Positions 11,881-23,616 of a stretch of DNA of 64,000 bases are shown here, piece after piece; the stretch's first letter is position 1, and each line of letters begins with the position of its first letter. The notes under the pieces were generated by a model. That model did not search any database. It had not been told where the DNA came from and worked only from the letters and a program-made list of their open reading frames with translations. Source of the stretch: Balamuthia mandrillaris. Lineage: Eukaryota > Discosea > Longamoebia > Balamuthiidae. The position numbers and the translations under genes are program-made. The DNA lies in assembly GCA_031835245.1 (NCBI GenBank), contig JAVKOQ010000005.1, positions 310,001 to 374,000 of the forward strand. The letters are read 5' to 3'.

Positions 11881-12084
11881 TCCCTCTTCCCTTCCCTTCG
11901 GGTTTGCAGCTGTTTTTTCCAAGACCGAAAGAACCAATGAAAATTCAGAATTTCTTTGATTCACTATGATCTGAACAGATTAACTATTATCATATTAGAT
12001 GATTATTAGCTTTGCTTAATGTTCCAATACCTAATCATCCTAATAGTTTGGGAATGTTTAACGACGCCTTTTGGGGGAAGAGCA

Positions 12085-12245
12085 GCTGCATGCCAAAAAC
12101 TGGAACTACCCCTCTCAACGCAGCCATTGTTCCTCCAGAGCGGCTTCTCGTGATGGACTTAGCGGATGGAGGATGCTCCACCAAGCTTTGCGAGTTCCTG
12201 GCGATAGGGAAGGATCAAATGCCCACAGGACGACTTTCCAAGGGA
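12085..12245 (+). pseudogene. truncated sulfotransferase relic
   Basis: An open stretch here encodes KTGTTPLNAA joined directly to IVPPERLLVMDLADGGCSTK and then LCEFLAIGKDQMP. These match the P-loop (RTGTTSLNEA) and the C-terminal blocks (IVPPEQLLVMDLAEGSCYSK, LCKFLGIEKG) of the sulfotransferase at 3904-4863. The roughly 150 residues between them are missing. No start, membrane anchor or splice sites restore the middle, so this reads as an internally deleted paralogue. Codon-level similarity to the gene 8 kb away suggests a local duplication. Confidence 0.75.
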
Positions 12246-12500
12246 GAACGCCACAGAGCGCCCATATACGGAAACAAGCAAAAAGAAAGCCTGAAGATGA
12301 AGTATGACAACGGAGTGTTACTCTATCAAACTTTGGGAGAATGTACGAGGATCCTCGGTCAACCGCTTTTGTCAAACGCAAACCTCAAGTGAAACCTCCC
12401 CTCTGCCGTCTTGATCAGCCAAACAGAGGTGTGGCGATGAAGGAGAATAACTTGGCCAGCTTCTTTTTTTCTATCTTCTGTTTTTGTTTTATTGGGCCAA

Positions 12501-14947
12501 CTAAGGTTGCAGCTCAACCGACATAAAACCAGTTCTCCTCTTAAGAGGAAAAACCTCCTCGCTGGTTTGCACCAGCAGCAACTCCAAATCCTCCTCCTCT
12601 GCCACCCCTTCCTCCAAATCCACCTCCCCTCCTCCTCTTGTGCCACCACCGTAGCCAAGACCAGGGCCAGCTGCAGCACCGCCCCGTCCTCTTGTTCCCA
12701 TTCCTCTAGGCGCTCCTCTGTTTGGTTGTCCTCTTGCAACTTGACCTTGGCCGGGAAGAAAGGCTCCGCCTCGTCCTCCAACACCACCACCACGGTTTGC
12801 CATGCCTCCACCGCTTCCTCGAACCTGTCCGTTACCAGTAACGTTACCACCACGTCCTGTTCCTTTTGCAAAGCCTCCTGCTCCTCTGGGAGCTCCACCT
12901 GCGCCACCTCTTGGAGCTCCTCCTCTTTGAACGCCGTTGGCACCTCCTCCTCCTCCTCTTTGTACTCCAACACCTGCGCCTCCTCCTCTGGGTACTCCTC
13001 CTGCTCCTCCTCCTCTAAAACCAGCACCGCCTCGGGGCACGGCAGCTCCTCCTCTTCCTCGCCCAAAGCCACCAGCACCGCCCATTCCACTACCGCCTCT
13101 GCCAAAACCAGCACCGCCTACAGCTCCTCCTCCGTTCATAGCGTTCTGAGCAAAGGCTCCTCCTCGGCCACCACCACCATTAGTCACCATGTTAGATGTT
13201 GCAGTAGCTGTAGTGGATGCAGGTGGACGAGGTGGAGGAAAGTTCGGTCTCGTGGGAGGAGTTGCTGGTGGAGGTCCTTTGACTGTCATTGTAGTGGCGG
13301 TCGGTGGTTCCTCCTTGCCTTCCGCTTTTCTCTTCCATGCCTCGATCTCCTTCTCGAGGTCGGCATTGGTCTGCTGGTAGGATTGCAGCTCTAATCGCAG
13401 GCGATTGGCCTTGGTCTCCCACTGTTGCAGCTCCGTCTCCACCGCTCCTAACTTTTCCTTCTCAGCAGCTATCAGGCCCTTCAACTTGTCCAGGTTGGCC
13501 ATCCTCCCCGAGTCCTCTTTCACCAGCTCCGATTGGGAGGTCCGCAGACTACTGTCCAGCAATGGCGAGGAGGCCATGTGCGAGGAGCCTGGTCGAAGAG
13601 TACCCAATTTCATGTTGCGAAACTCTGCCAACGTGTTGACGGCTGACTTGGAGCCACCGATGGTCCTGAGTGCGGCCTTCTCCGAGGCTGCCAGTCTCGC
13701 GGAGCCTCCAGAAGAGGACTGTAATCCTCCCGCCCCTCCTTCGCTGCTGCTGGTGTTAAGCGGGATGCTGCGTCCTTTTCGAACGGACTTGAGCTTGGCC
13801 AGTTCCTCGTTTTGGAGGTAGTTCTTTTCAGTGCTAATGGCGTCTCGCCACTTGTCTTTCTCTGTCGGATCTTTGAACTGGACGATGAGAATTATCATGT
13901 CCTTGCCCACTCCATCCTCCAGTTCCAGTTGGTGAAGCAAACAGGAGACCTCGGTGCCGGTCGCTGTCTCCAATGGAGGCAAGTCTCTGACAATCACGGA
14001 ACGAACATTGAACATGTGTTTGATCTTTAACTTCTTTGTGAAGCGAATCGCTTTGGCCTGTTATTATTGTTAGAAGAGAAGTTATTTTAACCTGATAAAA
14101 ACAACGAGAACATACATGGATGATGAGGTCGTTGAATAATAGAAGATGAGAAGACTTGGAGCTTTTGGAGTTGCCGATGATCACTGGGAACACTCCGCGA
14201 AAGACAAACTGACGATTTGGAGCCACCAGAGAAAAGTCTGATGGCACGTCTGTAATCTCTTGGGCTATTTGCATTACACTACATACATAGAAGACGACAA
14301 AGTTGAAAACCAAAACCAGAACAAAAACAAAAACAAAAACATAACAGACAAAAAACAAAAGCAAGTAAGACAACGTACATTTGTAGATTCTCTGCATTTC
14401 TTTTGCTTTCATTGACATGCTCGGCGACTTCTCCGAGCTTATCCATCACCTCTGTAAGCTTGGCATAATCAGGATCACTCTCATCTGTATTCCGTATGAC
14501 TTCCTGGGAGCCACAGGAAAAAAGTCTAATAAGCAAATAATAACATAAAGAAAAGAAGTAACCAAAATAAATAAAAGAGACAGACCTTAAATAACAACGG
14601 GTATTTACAAATACGTTGCACAGGTTTAATAAGCAAGTCGATGATGTCCAATCTAGTGTTTGTGCTGGCTTTAGCAGCCTTTAAAAGCATAAAGGTCAAT
14701 GGATGAACTTAAAAAAAAACAACGAGACAAACGAAGCGTAATAAGAAAGCGAGTAGAACAACAGACAAGAGACCAAACAAGGAAACAACGCATGAAAGAA
14801 AACATACATCACAAAACGCTACAAAAGCTGCATTTTTCTTAAATAGTGTGTTGGTAAAGGTAACCGCAGTGCTGTAGTTGGAACAATAGGTGCTGTACAT
14901 CTTAAAATAATGCATCTATGTGTCATAAAGAAGTATGAGTGAAACTT

Positions 14948-14999
<52 letters not shown>

Positions 15000-15196
15000 A
15001 AAAACTCAACCGTTTTGAGAAAGAGGTCCGCGATGTGTTCTCCTTGAGGTGTTCGCCAGGTTTGTTCATCCAAGGATAACAGACCGTGAAGGAGTTGAGT
15101 GTTAACGCCCAGAATGGTTGGCATGGTTGAGAAAATGGTGTTGGATTGTAGTTTATCGATGATGCCTTGTTGCACTAGTGGGTGCATGTACCGCTG

Positions 15197-15234
<38 letters not shown>

Positions 15235-16178
15235 GAGCAACGATAGAGAATGAGCGAACAAGCGAAAGACAAGAGAGAAGGGAATAAAGACTAGAGAACT
15301 TGAGAAAGAGATAAAGAGAAGAGAGAAAAGACAAGATACATCAATGAGCAACTGAAGGTCAGCAACGTAGTCCCTCTCTGTTTTGATGATCTCTTTCATG
15401 GCCTCAATCCTGTGCCTCGCCTTCCGCTCCTCCGGCGTCTCGTTGACAGGCTCCGGTACGCTCACAGTGGCCGGCGGGGAAGGCGCATGGTAGTTGTTAT
15501 ACTCTCCATATTCATCGTAGTACTGCTGTTGATATTCTGGTGCTGCACCATCTTCATAGTAATGGTCCGTATAGCCGTTGCTTTGCTCATCGTAATTGTA
15601 GTCTTCGTAGGAGCCGTCCCCGTAGTGATAAGCTTCTCCGCTTGCACCTTCTTCTCCTTCGTAGTAATCGTAATAGTCGGCAGAGCTGTCGTCGTAGCTG
15701 CTCCCGCTCTCATAGTCGTTGTACGTGCCGTCTTCCGTTGCAGCTCCCGTTGGGGTGTCTACAGATTGACTCCATTGTTGTTCGCTGCCGTCTTCTCCTC
15801 CTTCTCCTTCGCCCCATTCCTCATAATATTCTTCCTCCTCCTCCTCATCGCAATAGTAATGATAAAAGCCTTCTTCATCATAGTAGCCGTATGTGTCCCA
15901 TTGAGGTACTCCCGCGTCGTCCTTCACATCATCAAAAGAAAAAGGAACGACAAAAGAGAGAAAGAAACAACGAAGAAGAAGAAAAAGAGAGAGAGAGAGA
16001 GATTGATAAATCAAAAATGAAAATGAAAATAAAAATAAAAGAGAGAGTTACATCGAATGTAACAACGTACCAAGTAGTATTGATAGCCGCTTTCCTCGTC
16101 GTCATAGTACTGCGGCGGCTCCCCGTTGGCCAACAACGGAGGCGGCGGTCTTAGGTTAGTGCTGGTGGCTGCCGCCAT
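12501..16178 (-). CDS. DH-PH RhoGEF with C-terminal coiled coil and RGG-rich tail
   Basis: Guanine nucleotide exchange factor for Rho GTPases. Exons 16071-16178, 15340-15921, 15011-15193, 14808-14900, 14586-14678, 14379-14503, 14116-14278 and 12501-14057 join to 967 aa. An acidic Tyr-rich N-terminus (YYDEEGFYHYYCDEEEEEEY) precedes the DH domain, which starts at MKEIIKTERDYVADLQLLID and includes the key conserved helix RLDIIDLLIKPVQRICKYPL. The PH domain follows (HLLLFNDLIIH, KFKDPTEKDKWRDAI). A coiled coil (LKGLIAAEKEKLGAVETELQ) leads to about 180 residues of Gly-rich RGG/RGGG repeats. RGG boxes usually bind RNA or are methylated by PRMTs, and I do not know them as a standard part of RhoGEFs. 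Two (GA)n blocks interrupt its introns. The GTPase target is unknown. Confidence 0.88.
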
Positions 16179-16626
16179 TCTATGGTCCGCAGATTGCTTG
16201 CTCCAATATTATAACTGTATATAGTATTTTTTTTGTAAAGCCCAAAACGTATTTTTTTTCCTCTTTCTTCTTGGAAGCCACACGAGCCCAGTAACGCGAG
16301 CCGGAAGTTGAAGCGTGAAGTAATCCGTTTGGGTATAACGGCTTCAGCTGTTGTTTTATTCTTTTTATTTTTATATATTTTTTTATTCTTTGTTTGAAAC
16401 AAAAAAAATAAGATGCACCAAAGCAAACGGTGGGTCCGTTCAACCCACGGAAATTTGTCCGGTGGCACAGCTTCAGCTTAAGGTACTCCTGCATTGGACA
16501 TCCTCTGGATCCATTCCATGAACGGCCCTAATAATAAGCAATTATAACAGTGTTTATATATATTAGAGCCACCAAATGAACATTTCTGTTTTTTCTTCGT
16601 TCTTTTTACGCATTGTTTCCGCGGTT
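16179..16626. other. intergenic region
   Basis: Lies between the RhoGEF start and the stop of the next minus-strand gene. It contains T-rich tracts and a CCAAT at 16201 about 25 bp upstream of the RhoGEF ATG. A short minus-strand frame near 16440-16520 has no recognisable domain and I do not call it. Confidence 0.45.
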
Positions 16627-16905
16627 TCAGGAGGGGGTGGACGCAGAGAGGATGTCCTGCTGCGTGTCCAGCATGAAGTGTTGGTGGGCCGTTGCGATGA
16701 GCTCCTCCTCCAACTTATCCTCCACGAAGCTCTCTTCCCGCGTGTAATAGAGCCCGTTGTTGCGTTCGACGACGAGCCCGGCCGCTAAGAGCTTTTGGAG
16801 GGGGTCGTTCACCTCAAAGTCGACCTCCACTTTGAAGCTCTTTTCCAAAAGATATTCACAAGCACCATCTTGGTTTTTTTGCAACAGAAAAAAAAATCAG
16901 AATAC

Positions 16906-16948
<43 letters not shown>

Positions 16949-18241
16949 ACGAGAAGATAGAACTCAAAGAAATAAACGACAAGAAGAACAAACGACAAAA
17001 AGAAAGGAACACAAAGCACAAACCCAATTCCTCCCTACTGATGCCCACTTTCCACTTCCAAATTACAAAGTAGGTCATGACCAGTTCTTTGAAGTCCTGT
17101 TCCACAGCGCTCTCCTTCACATAGCTCAGCACACTGCGGTTGCAGTTGAGCGAGTTATTGTAGAGAGAGTTGGTGATCATATTGCTGCACAGACGAGAGC
17201 TTCTGTTGCTGGCAATCTTTCTGTTGATGTACCGTAACAGTAGCGGCATCATCACAAAGAGAATGCCAAGCACAGCTTCGTCGAGGTAGGTGGAGCGAGA
17301 AATGGCGGTGAAGGCCTTGAAGGCGATGGTCACCACCCAACTGAGCAGCATCAGAAAATAGAGAATGTCAGCCCAGTTGAGGCCCGTTTGTTTGATGGGA
17401 AAGATAAGCTTCACATTCTTCATTGGAATGTCATAGAAACTATGTATAGAATGAACAGGGATTGAAGTAACGGTTGAAGAACTTAGACGAGGTAGAACGC
17501 GAGAGAGAGAGAAAGAGAGAGAGTACCGCTGAACATGAATCTTATAATTCGACAGTTGATCTTCAGCAAAACAACTGCCGTCACCGTCAGGCGATGAGTC
17601 AGAAGAGGGTAAAGATGATGAGGCATTTGCTCGTTTCCTGAATAAGACCACCAATTCTTTGTAAGTTGGCTCTTGCAACTCTATACGAGAGAAGAAAGTC
17701 TTGAGGTTTAGGAGGGGGTAGTCCGCAAGAGTGATGCGCTTGATGGCTTGTGGTCGATGAATGCTGGTTGGTAAGACTCCCGTAGTCATCGGACCACCTT
17801 CTCCTACTAGGCTTTTTCGCAGGGCATCAGGTCTTGAAGTTTTTGCCGGCTGATACCCCACCGTTCTATTTCACATATAAATAAGGAGATAAGGAGAAGG
17901 AGAGGGAGAGTCAAAGACAGTACCGAATTGTGCCAATCCCAAACAAACTTTTCAAGAAGTTAAGGCCACCTTGTAACAGAAAATCTATCTTTTGCAACCA
18001 GAAATAGCCGGAAAACTTACGCACACCAGCGCCTCGCCAAAACACCAACGTGTGGCGTGCAAAGCTTGGCAGTTCATCCACCACTGGTTGTGTGGCTCTA
18101 CCACCGTATTCATTAACTCGCTCTTGCATCAGGTCTGAATTGAAGTAATCAGAGAGCAGCTCGGTGTCTAACTTATCCCAGTCCACTTTCATTGGAAGGC
18201 CAAAAAAGACCTGAGCGATCATTTCATCAGTTCAGTTCTCC

Positions 18242-18274
<33 letters not shown>

Positions 18275-19606
18275 GCTCTCTCCCCTCCCCTCGCAAGTCT
18301 CGTGGTATGTTTCTCTGGTTGCTGTATTGCGGTTAAACGCTACGTACTTGCTCTGAATCATCAGAGAAGTCCAGCTCTCGTTGGGTTAGCACATTGAAGT
18401 TGGCTGCACGAACGGTGCCTATGAAGCTATCTACAAATCGGTTGCATAGTTCACGTTTCTGTGCAGCTGATGCTCTCAGAAACTTTTCCCTCATTGACTA
18501 ACGCGAATCAGTAAGCAAACAGAACGAGAAGAAGCAAGGAGCAGAAGAAGAAGGAGAAGTTACAGAAACGTTGCAAGCCTCGTTGCGAACGGCCGGATTG
18601 AAAAGGGTATCATAGCGTTGCAGCTCTGCAGCAGCCGCATTGCTCTTTGCCAGAATGAGATAAAAGTACATTCCACAGAAACGTCTAAAGTGGCTTAAAC
18701 CCGGCGAAGAGGAGGATGCACCATCGCCAGGCCGCATGGTAGTGGTGCCCGAGTCACGGTCCATCAGAGCCAAAAGCTCAAACAAGGATCCGACCAAACT
18801 TTCCACTGGCACTGGGATGTAGTTTTGATGAGGCACCCATACTTTGTTATTGGCCTACAGGCAAAACATTTCGAAGAGAGAACAGCAGTGAGAATTTTGG
18901 AAGAAGAAAAAGAAAGAGAAGAAGAAGAAAGAAGAAGAACAACAAGAAGAAGAAACAACCAACAATGACAACAAGCAGAAACAGTAGAATAACGTATAAA
19001 AAGGAGTACTTTGTCAAAATAGAGTCTTTCGTCGGCTCGCACAAACCCAAGATAGTCAAGCTCTTGTTTCGCTCCCTCCTCCTTCCTTTTGTCTTGTCGT
19101 TGCTGCTGTGCGCTTCCCTTTCGGTGGTGATACTGCCGAAGGGTCTCCTTTCTCTTCTGCTCCATTCGGTACATGCCCTCGGTCACATCCTTGATGAACT
19201 CTTCGTGGTGAACACCAGCCACAGCAACAGAAGCCTTTGCGGAAACTCTTTCATCATCGTTTTCTTCGTCTTCTGCTGCATCAAAAGAAGTGGAAGAAGA
19301 GTAGTTTTGTTTTGATCCCACTTCAAAAGGAGGAGGAAAAGAGGAAGGAACATAGGAAGGAGAATACAGAACAGGAAAGCCTCCACGGCCACTGCCAACA
19401 GGATGCAACGCAGAAGCAAACTCTGAAGGCGAAGCGGAGGAAGAGGAGAAGGAGGGGAGAGAAGAAGGCGACGGAAAATGAAGCACGTTCTCCTCTGAAG
19501 AGGAGGAGGCTCCTCCAGGATGAGGGGATGAGGAGGAGGTGCCCACCCATCCCTGTTGGCTTCGCGAAGGATGAGCAGGATAGCCCATGCCTCCTGTCCG
19601 CTCCAT
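16627..19606 (-). CDS. DUF3754 / TMEM143-type membrane protein
   Basis: Member of the DUF3754 family (animal TMEM143 and plant and bacterial relatives), whose role is unknown. Exons 19010-19606, 18564-18854, 18348-18497, 17924-18210, 17527-17865, 17024-17439 and 16627-16868 join to 773 aa. After a low-complexity Ser/Pro-rich N-terminus come the family blocks: NYIPVPVESLVGSLFELLAL, then YDTLFNPAVRNEA, TRAANF-like VRAANFNVL, and ARHTLVFWRGAGVRK. Later blocks are FYDIPMKNVKLIFPIKQTG and two hydrophobic spans (ADILYFLMLLSWVVTIAFKA, LDEAVLGILFVMMPLLLRYI). The C-terminal NDPLQKLLAAGLVVERNNGL is also typical. Most introns carry (GA)n on the + strand, but the one at 18211-18347 carries (CT)n there, the reverse of the local rule. 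Confidence 0.82.
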
Positions 19607-19897
19607 TCCCTATCTTTGCTCCGCTTGTTTCTTTTTGCCTTCACTTAATAGCGGTGAGGTCAGTAACTACCAAATTTAGCTCCTTATTACGTGGGTTCAT
19701 TTTTTCACGTTTTATGCTGAATTCCAGACATACTTCACATAATTCAAATTTTTGACAAATTTTGAATGCCGATCATACCCAACATTTTTATAATTCCTCG
19801 CAAATACTTAGCATTTTCTGAATTCTCTGCATTGACTAAATAAATAATTTTTTTTTTCAGTTTGCTTCACGGAAGAAAGTTTGAAGAGCGGACGATT

Positions 19898-21903
19898 ATG
19901 AAGGCTGCCGCAACAGCCGTGGATTATGCTGCCAAGGTCAACGGCCTCTTTCCGGTGGACATCACACTGGAGGAGGCGAGGCGTGCGATCGTGGGCTTCC
20001 CCGGTTTCACTGAGAGCCGCAAAGATGATGTCATAATTTTCAACTACGACTTTTGCTTCAAGACCACCTTTCCCGACCCAAACACCGCCGAAGACGCTGA
20101 AACAGCTTATTTGAGACGAGTGAGGAGGTTTGATTCTTGTTGTGTTCCTCTTCTTGTTGTCTTATGTTGTCTTATGTTGTCTTATGTTGTTGTTGTCTTA
20201 TGTTGTTGTTGTTGTTGTTCTTGTTGTTGTTCTTGTTGTTGTTCTTGTTGTTGTTCTTCTTCTTCCTCTCCTCTCGTTTGCTTTTTGATTCTCATGTTCT
20301 TCTTGTTCTTCTTCTTGTTCTTGTTCTTGTTCTTGTTCTTGTTCTTGTTCTTCTTCTTCTTCTTCTTCTTCTTCTTCTTCTGCTTTTGCTGCTTCTTCTT
20401 CTTCTTCTTCTTCTTCTTCTTCTTCTTCTTCTTCTTCTTGTTCTTCTTCTTCTTGTTCTTCTTGTTCTTCTTCTTGTTCATTCTCAACTTTTTTTTTTGA
20501 ATGCAAATAAATAGGGAATGCCGAGGTCTCATATTCAGTGTTGAGACAGGAGAGGTCATAGCGAGAAGGTTACACAAGTTTTTCAATGTGGGAGAGCTGG
20601 AGGAGACCGAGGCTGACCGCATCGACCTTACCAGACCTCATGTCATTCTCGAAAAAATGGATGGGTTAGGCCCTTCTCCTTTCTTTCTTGGTTTCATTCT
20701 TTCTTTCTTCCTCTTATTCCTCTTTCTCTATCCGCGTCTCCTTCTCCATTTTTCATGCTTTCTTTATTGTTGCAATACCAAGCAGCTAATACCGACAAAA
20801 GATCATTAGTATCACCATTCTTGACAGGAGGGCGCCTCCGCTTCGGCACAAAAAGCGGTGTGACCGACCTCAGCGTATCCCTTGAGGAGAACTATTTGGC
20901 CAAGAGCAAGGCTCCCTACCATGACTTCTCGCAGGAGTGGATGCAAAGGGGATATACTCCTCTCTTCGAGTGGTGTTGTGTGGCGCAACAGATAGTGGTG
21001 GCTTATCCCGAGGACCTCCTCATGCTCATCTCCATAAGACACAATCGCACTGGGGCTTACGTACCTTATAAGGAGATGGTTGCCAGCGCACAAAAGTGGG
21101 GCATTCCAGTTGTATCTGCCCTCAAAGGTTCTTTGTTCTGTCTTTGGACTTCTTAAACTCGTTCGAACGTTATCATGTTCTATGTATATCTTATTTCTTT
21201 TTGTCTTTTGCTTATCTCGGCTGATATTATACCACCACCTATAATAGGTACATTGGAAGGCATTGAAAAGCTTATAGACACAGTGAAAAAGAGCGAAGGC
21301 TTGGAGGGATACGTGCTGATCTTCCAGGACAACGGCGAGATGTACAAGATCAAGAGCGAGTGGTACTTTGAGCGCAGCAAGAAGCAACCCGGCGGCGCCT
21401 TAGGCTCTCAGGAGAAGGACGTCTGGCTGTTGGCCCTGGAGAACAAGCTCGACGACATAGCCATCACCATAGGACCAGCACAACGCGAGAGGGTGGAGCG
21501 ATTCGCGGAGGAGTTATTCCTTGCGGTCGATCGAACGGCCAAGCGGATCGAGGCGGTCGTTGAGGAGGCGAGGCTAAAGGGCATCCAAGGGAAGCCAGCT
21601 TTTGTTCGCTTTGTGAGCGAGAAGAAGAAGATCAACAAGGGTCGTTATGGAAGAGGCAAGAAGGGGGTCTCGAAGCCCGAAGAGGGAGAAGAGAAGAAGA
21701 AAGAAAAAGAAGAGGCGAGCGAAGCAAAAAAAGACGATGAAGAAGAAGGAGAAGTATTCCCGGAAGTGAGTCTGTATTTTGCCTGTTGGGATGGACGTGA
21801 TGCGCTGCAGGAGGTTATTCGGCTGTTGAAGAGGGCTTGTTCTAGTCGTACGAAGCTGGACCAAGCGCGGCACCTTGCTGAAAACATTTACTTCCAGTTT
21901 TAA
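19898..21903 (+). CDS. T4 Rnl1-type RNA ligase
   Basis: ATP-dependent RNA ligase that would seal 5'-phosphate to 3'-OH RNA ends. Exons 19898-20127, 20515-20664, 20802-21127 and 21248-21903 join to 453 aa. All nucleotidyltransferase motifs are present: motif I ILEKMDGSLVSPFL with the catalytic Lys of KxDG, preceded by RECRGLIF and KFFNVGE; TKSG; motif III/IIIa FEWCCVAQQIVVAYPEDLLM; motif IV LEGYVLIF; and motif V YKIKSEWY. The order and spacing follow phage T4 RNA ligase 1 closely, including ISIRHNRTGAYVPYKEM after motif III. Intron 1 is a 387-nt TTC/TTG microsatellite. The true start may lie in an upstream exon, since a good acceptor (tttttcag) ends at 19860 and the frame stays open from there. 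Substrate unknown; RNA repair or tRNA splicing are possibilities. Confidence 0.88.
20138..20500 (+). repeat. TTC/TTG trinucleotide microsatellite in RNA ligase intron 1
   Basis: Long array of TTG, TTC and mixed TTCTTG units filling most of intron 20128-20514. The pyrimidine-rich strand is the sense strand. Both neighbouring exons join in frame at RVRR-ECRG, so the array is removed by splicing. Confidence 0.9.
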
Positions 21904-22044
21904 ACGAGGAATGGTGAAAAAAAATAAAATAAAATTAAACGATCATTTGATTGGCTGAGGAATGAAATTAACTTTTATGATTTATGATTGGATAGATCGA
22001 AGATTGATCGAACCAGAAGCAAAAAAAAAACCAACAGCAGAGAG

Positions 22045-22850
22045 ATGAGAACAAGTCGCTGCTCCTCTTTGTGGCCAACAAGTAGATCGTCCCTTCGAGT
22101 TGCCTCCTTGAGTTCTAGACACTGTTACAGCAGTTTTTCAGGGTTCGTTTTTTTTTTTTTTTTTTTGCTAAAAATCAGTTCTATCTGACTGTTGATTTTA
22201 TTGGCAAAAAACAAAAACTTCAACTGAAGGAATAAGAGATGGATTCCTTCCACTTCGGCTGTGGCTGCTGCTGCTCGCGACCACCTCGACAACGTGCCCA
22301 TGCCCAAGTATCCGGTGGTGCTATGCCATGGCCTTCTTGGCTTTGACACCCTCAACCTCTTGCCCAAAGGGCGGCTCTCCCTACCGTACTGGTGGGGCAT
22401 CGTTCACGCTTTGGAGGCCCGAGGCGTTCCCGTGTTCACTGCGCGAGTGCCGCCCACCGCTCACGTCGAGGTTCGAGCGGCACGACTCAAGGAGAGGGTC
22501 CTCCAGATCCTTAGGGAACTTCCAGCTACCACTCATGAAGGCACACGAAAAATGGATCCCTCCTCGTATGTCGTTCTTCTTTAAACTCTTCGTTTTCTCT
22601 TCGCTCCTTCTCTCGCTTTCTCTCTCGCTTTCTCTCTCTCTCTCTCTCTCTCCCCCTCCTCTCTCCTATCTCTTGTTTGACCCAATCGAATACAATCATC
22701 ATAAAACAGTATAAAGCGGGTGGAGAAAGCTGAGCCATCAACAGCTGGTTCGTTGGATCCAACACCAAAGGACGACCAAACAAACCTTTCCTTAGGGAAA
22801 GTAAACCTTGTTGGTCATTCAATGGGTGGCCTCGATGCTCGATATATGGT

Positions 22851-22893
<43 letters not shown>

Positions 22894-23503
22894 TCATCCT
22901 AAGAGTGTCTATCAGGTATCGTGTTTAGGTGGACATGAGTTTGTTAGTAGCGTAACAACGATAGGAACTCCTCATCACGGTTCTACCTGTGCAGGTTCCT
23001 TTCCTTTACTTGTTCCACATTCCATCTTCTGTCTTCCTGCTTCTTCTACTCCTTATATAACCATTTGAACAATCCTAGATTGGTTCTTGCGTTACATGCT
23101 TCGACCAGGCATGGAACGAGCCCTTAACAAACTCAACATTCCAACCGAAGCCTTCCACTGCCTTACTCCAAGCTACATGCGGGACCACTTTAACCGCAAC
23201 GTCTTGGACCACCCTTCCGTCAAGTACTATTCTTTCGGTGCTTCTCGCCATCGCTCTCAACTGCCGTTCGTTGCTCGACCTTTCTACGATGTGTTGGCAG
23301 CCGCTGAAGGAGAGAACGACGGGTTGGTAAGCTGTGAGTCGGCTCGTTGGGGAACGTATCTTGGCACTCTACGTGCAGATCATATGGAGCAGATTGGGTG
23401 GTTGACTCGCTTGTTGCCATTGCCTCAGTTGTACGACCGGCCTTATGATGCTTTGTCCTTTTATTTAGAGTTGGCTGAATTTTTGGCCAAACAAGGACAC
23501 TGA
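22045..23503 (+). CDS. alpha/beta-hydrolase lipase with presequence-like N-terminus
   Basis: Triacylglycerol-lipase-like serine hydrolase. Exons 22045-22142, 22230-22565, 22710-22848, 22916-22994 and 23079-23503 join to 358 aa. YPVVLCHGLLGFDTLN is the oxyanion-side strand and loop, NLVGHSMGGLDARYM the nucleophile elbow with catalytic Ser, and ENDGLVS and ADHMEQIG probably give the acid and the His. TTIGTPHHGST is also typical of this lipase group. The first exon (MRTSRCSSLWPTSRSSLRVA and on) is rich in Arg and Ser with no acidic residues, as in mitochondrial presequences. That targeting is inference and depends on joining exon 1 to exon 2. Two (CT)n tracts lie in introns 2 and 3. An inverted CCAAT box (ATTGG, 21950) lies about 95 bp upstream of the ATG. 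Confidence 0.85.
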
Positions 23504-23616
23504 AGAAGCCACGAAGAGAAGCACCAACTAACAATGAAAGGAAGATAGTTGAGGGACAACAAAGTATAAGTTTATTGGAAATGTAACCACAAATAGGAGA
23601 ATGTGCTGCTACTTCT

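Noticed and set aside
12359-13394. Long frames on both strands rich in Glu/Val/Leu or Ser/Thr
   Set aside because: They are alternate frames of the RGG-rich RhoGEF tail, whose own frame is continuous with the PH domain.
20182-20622. Minus-strand poly-Lys/Glu frame
   Set aside because: Antisense of the TTC/TTG array in the RNA ligase intron; no domain.
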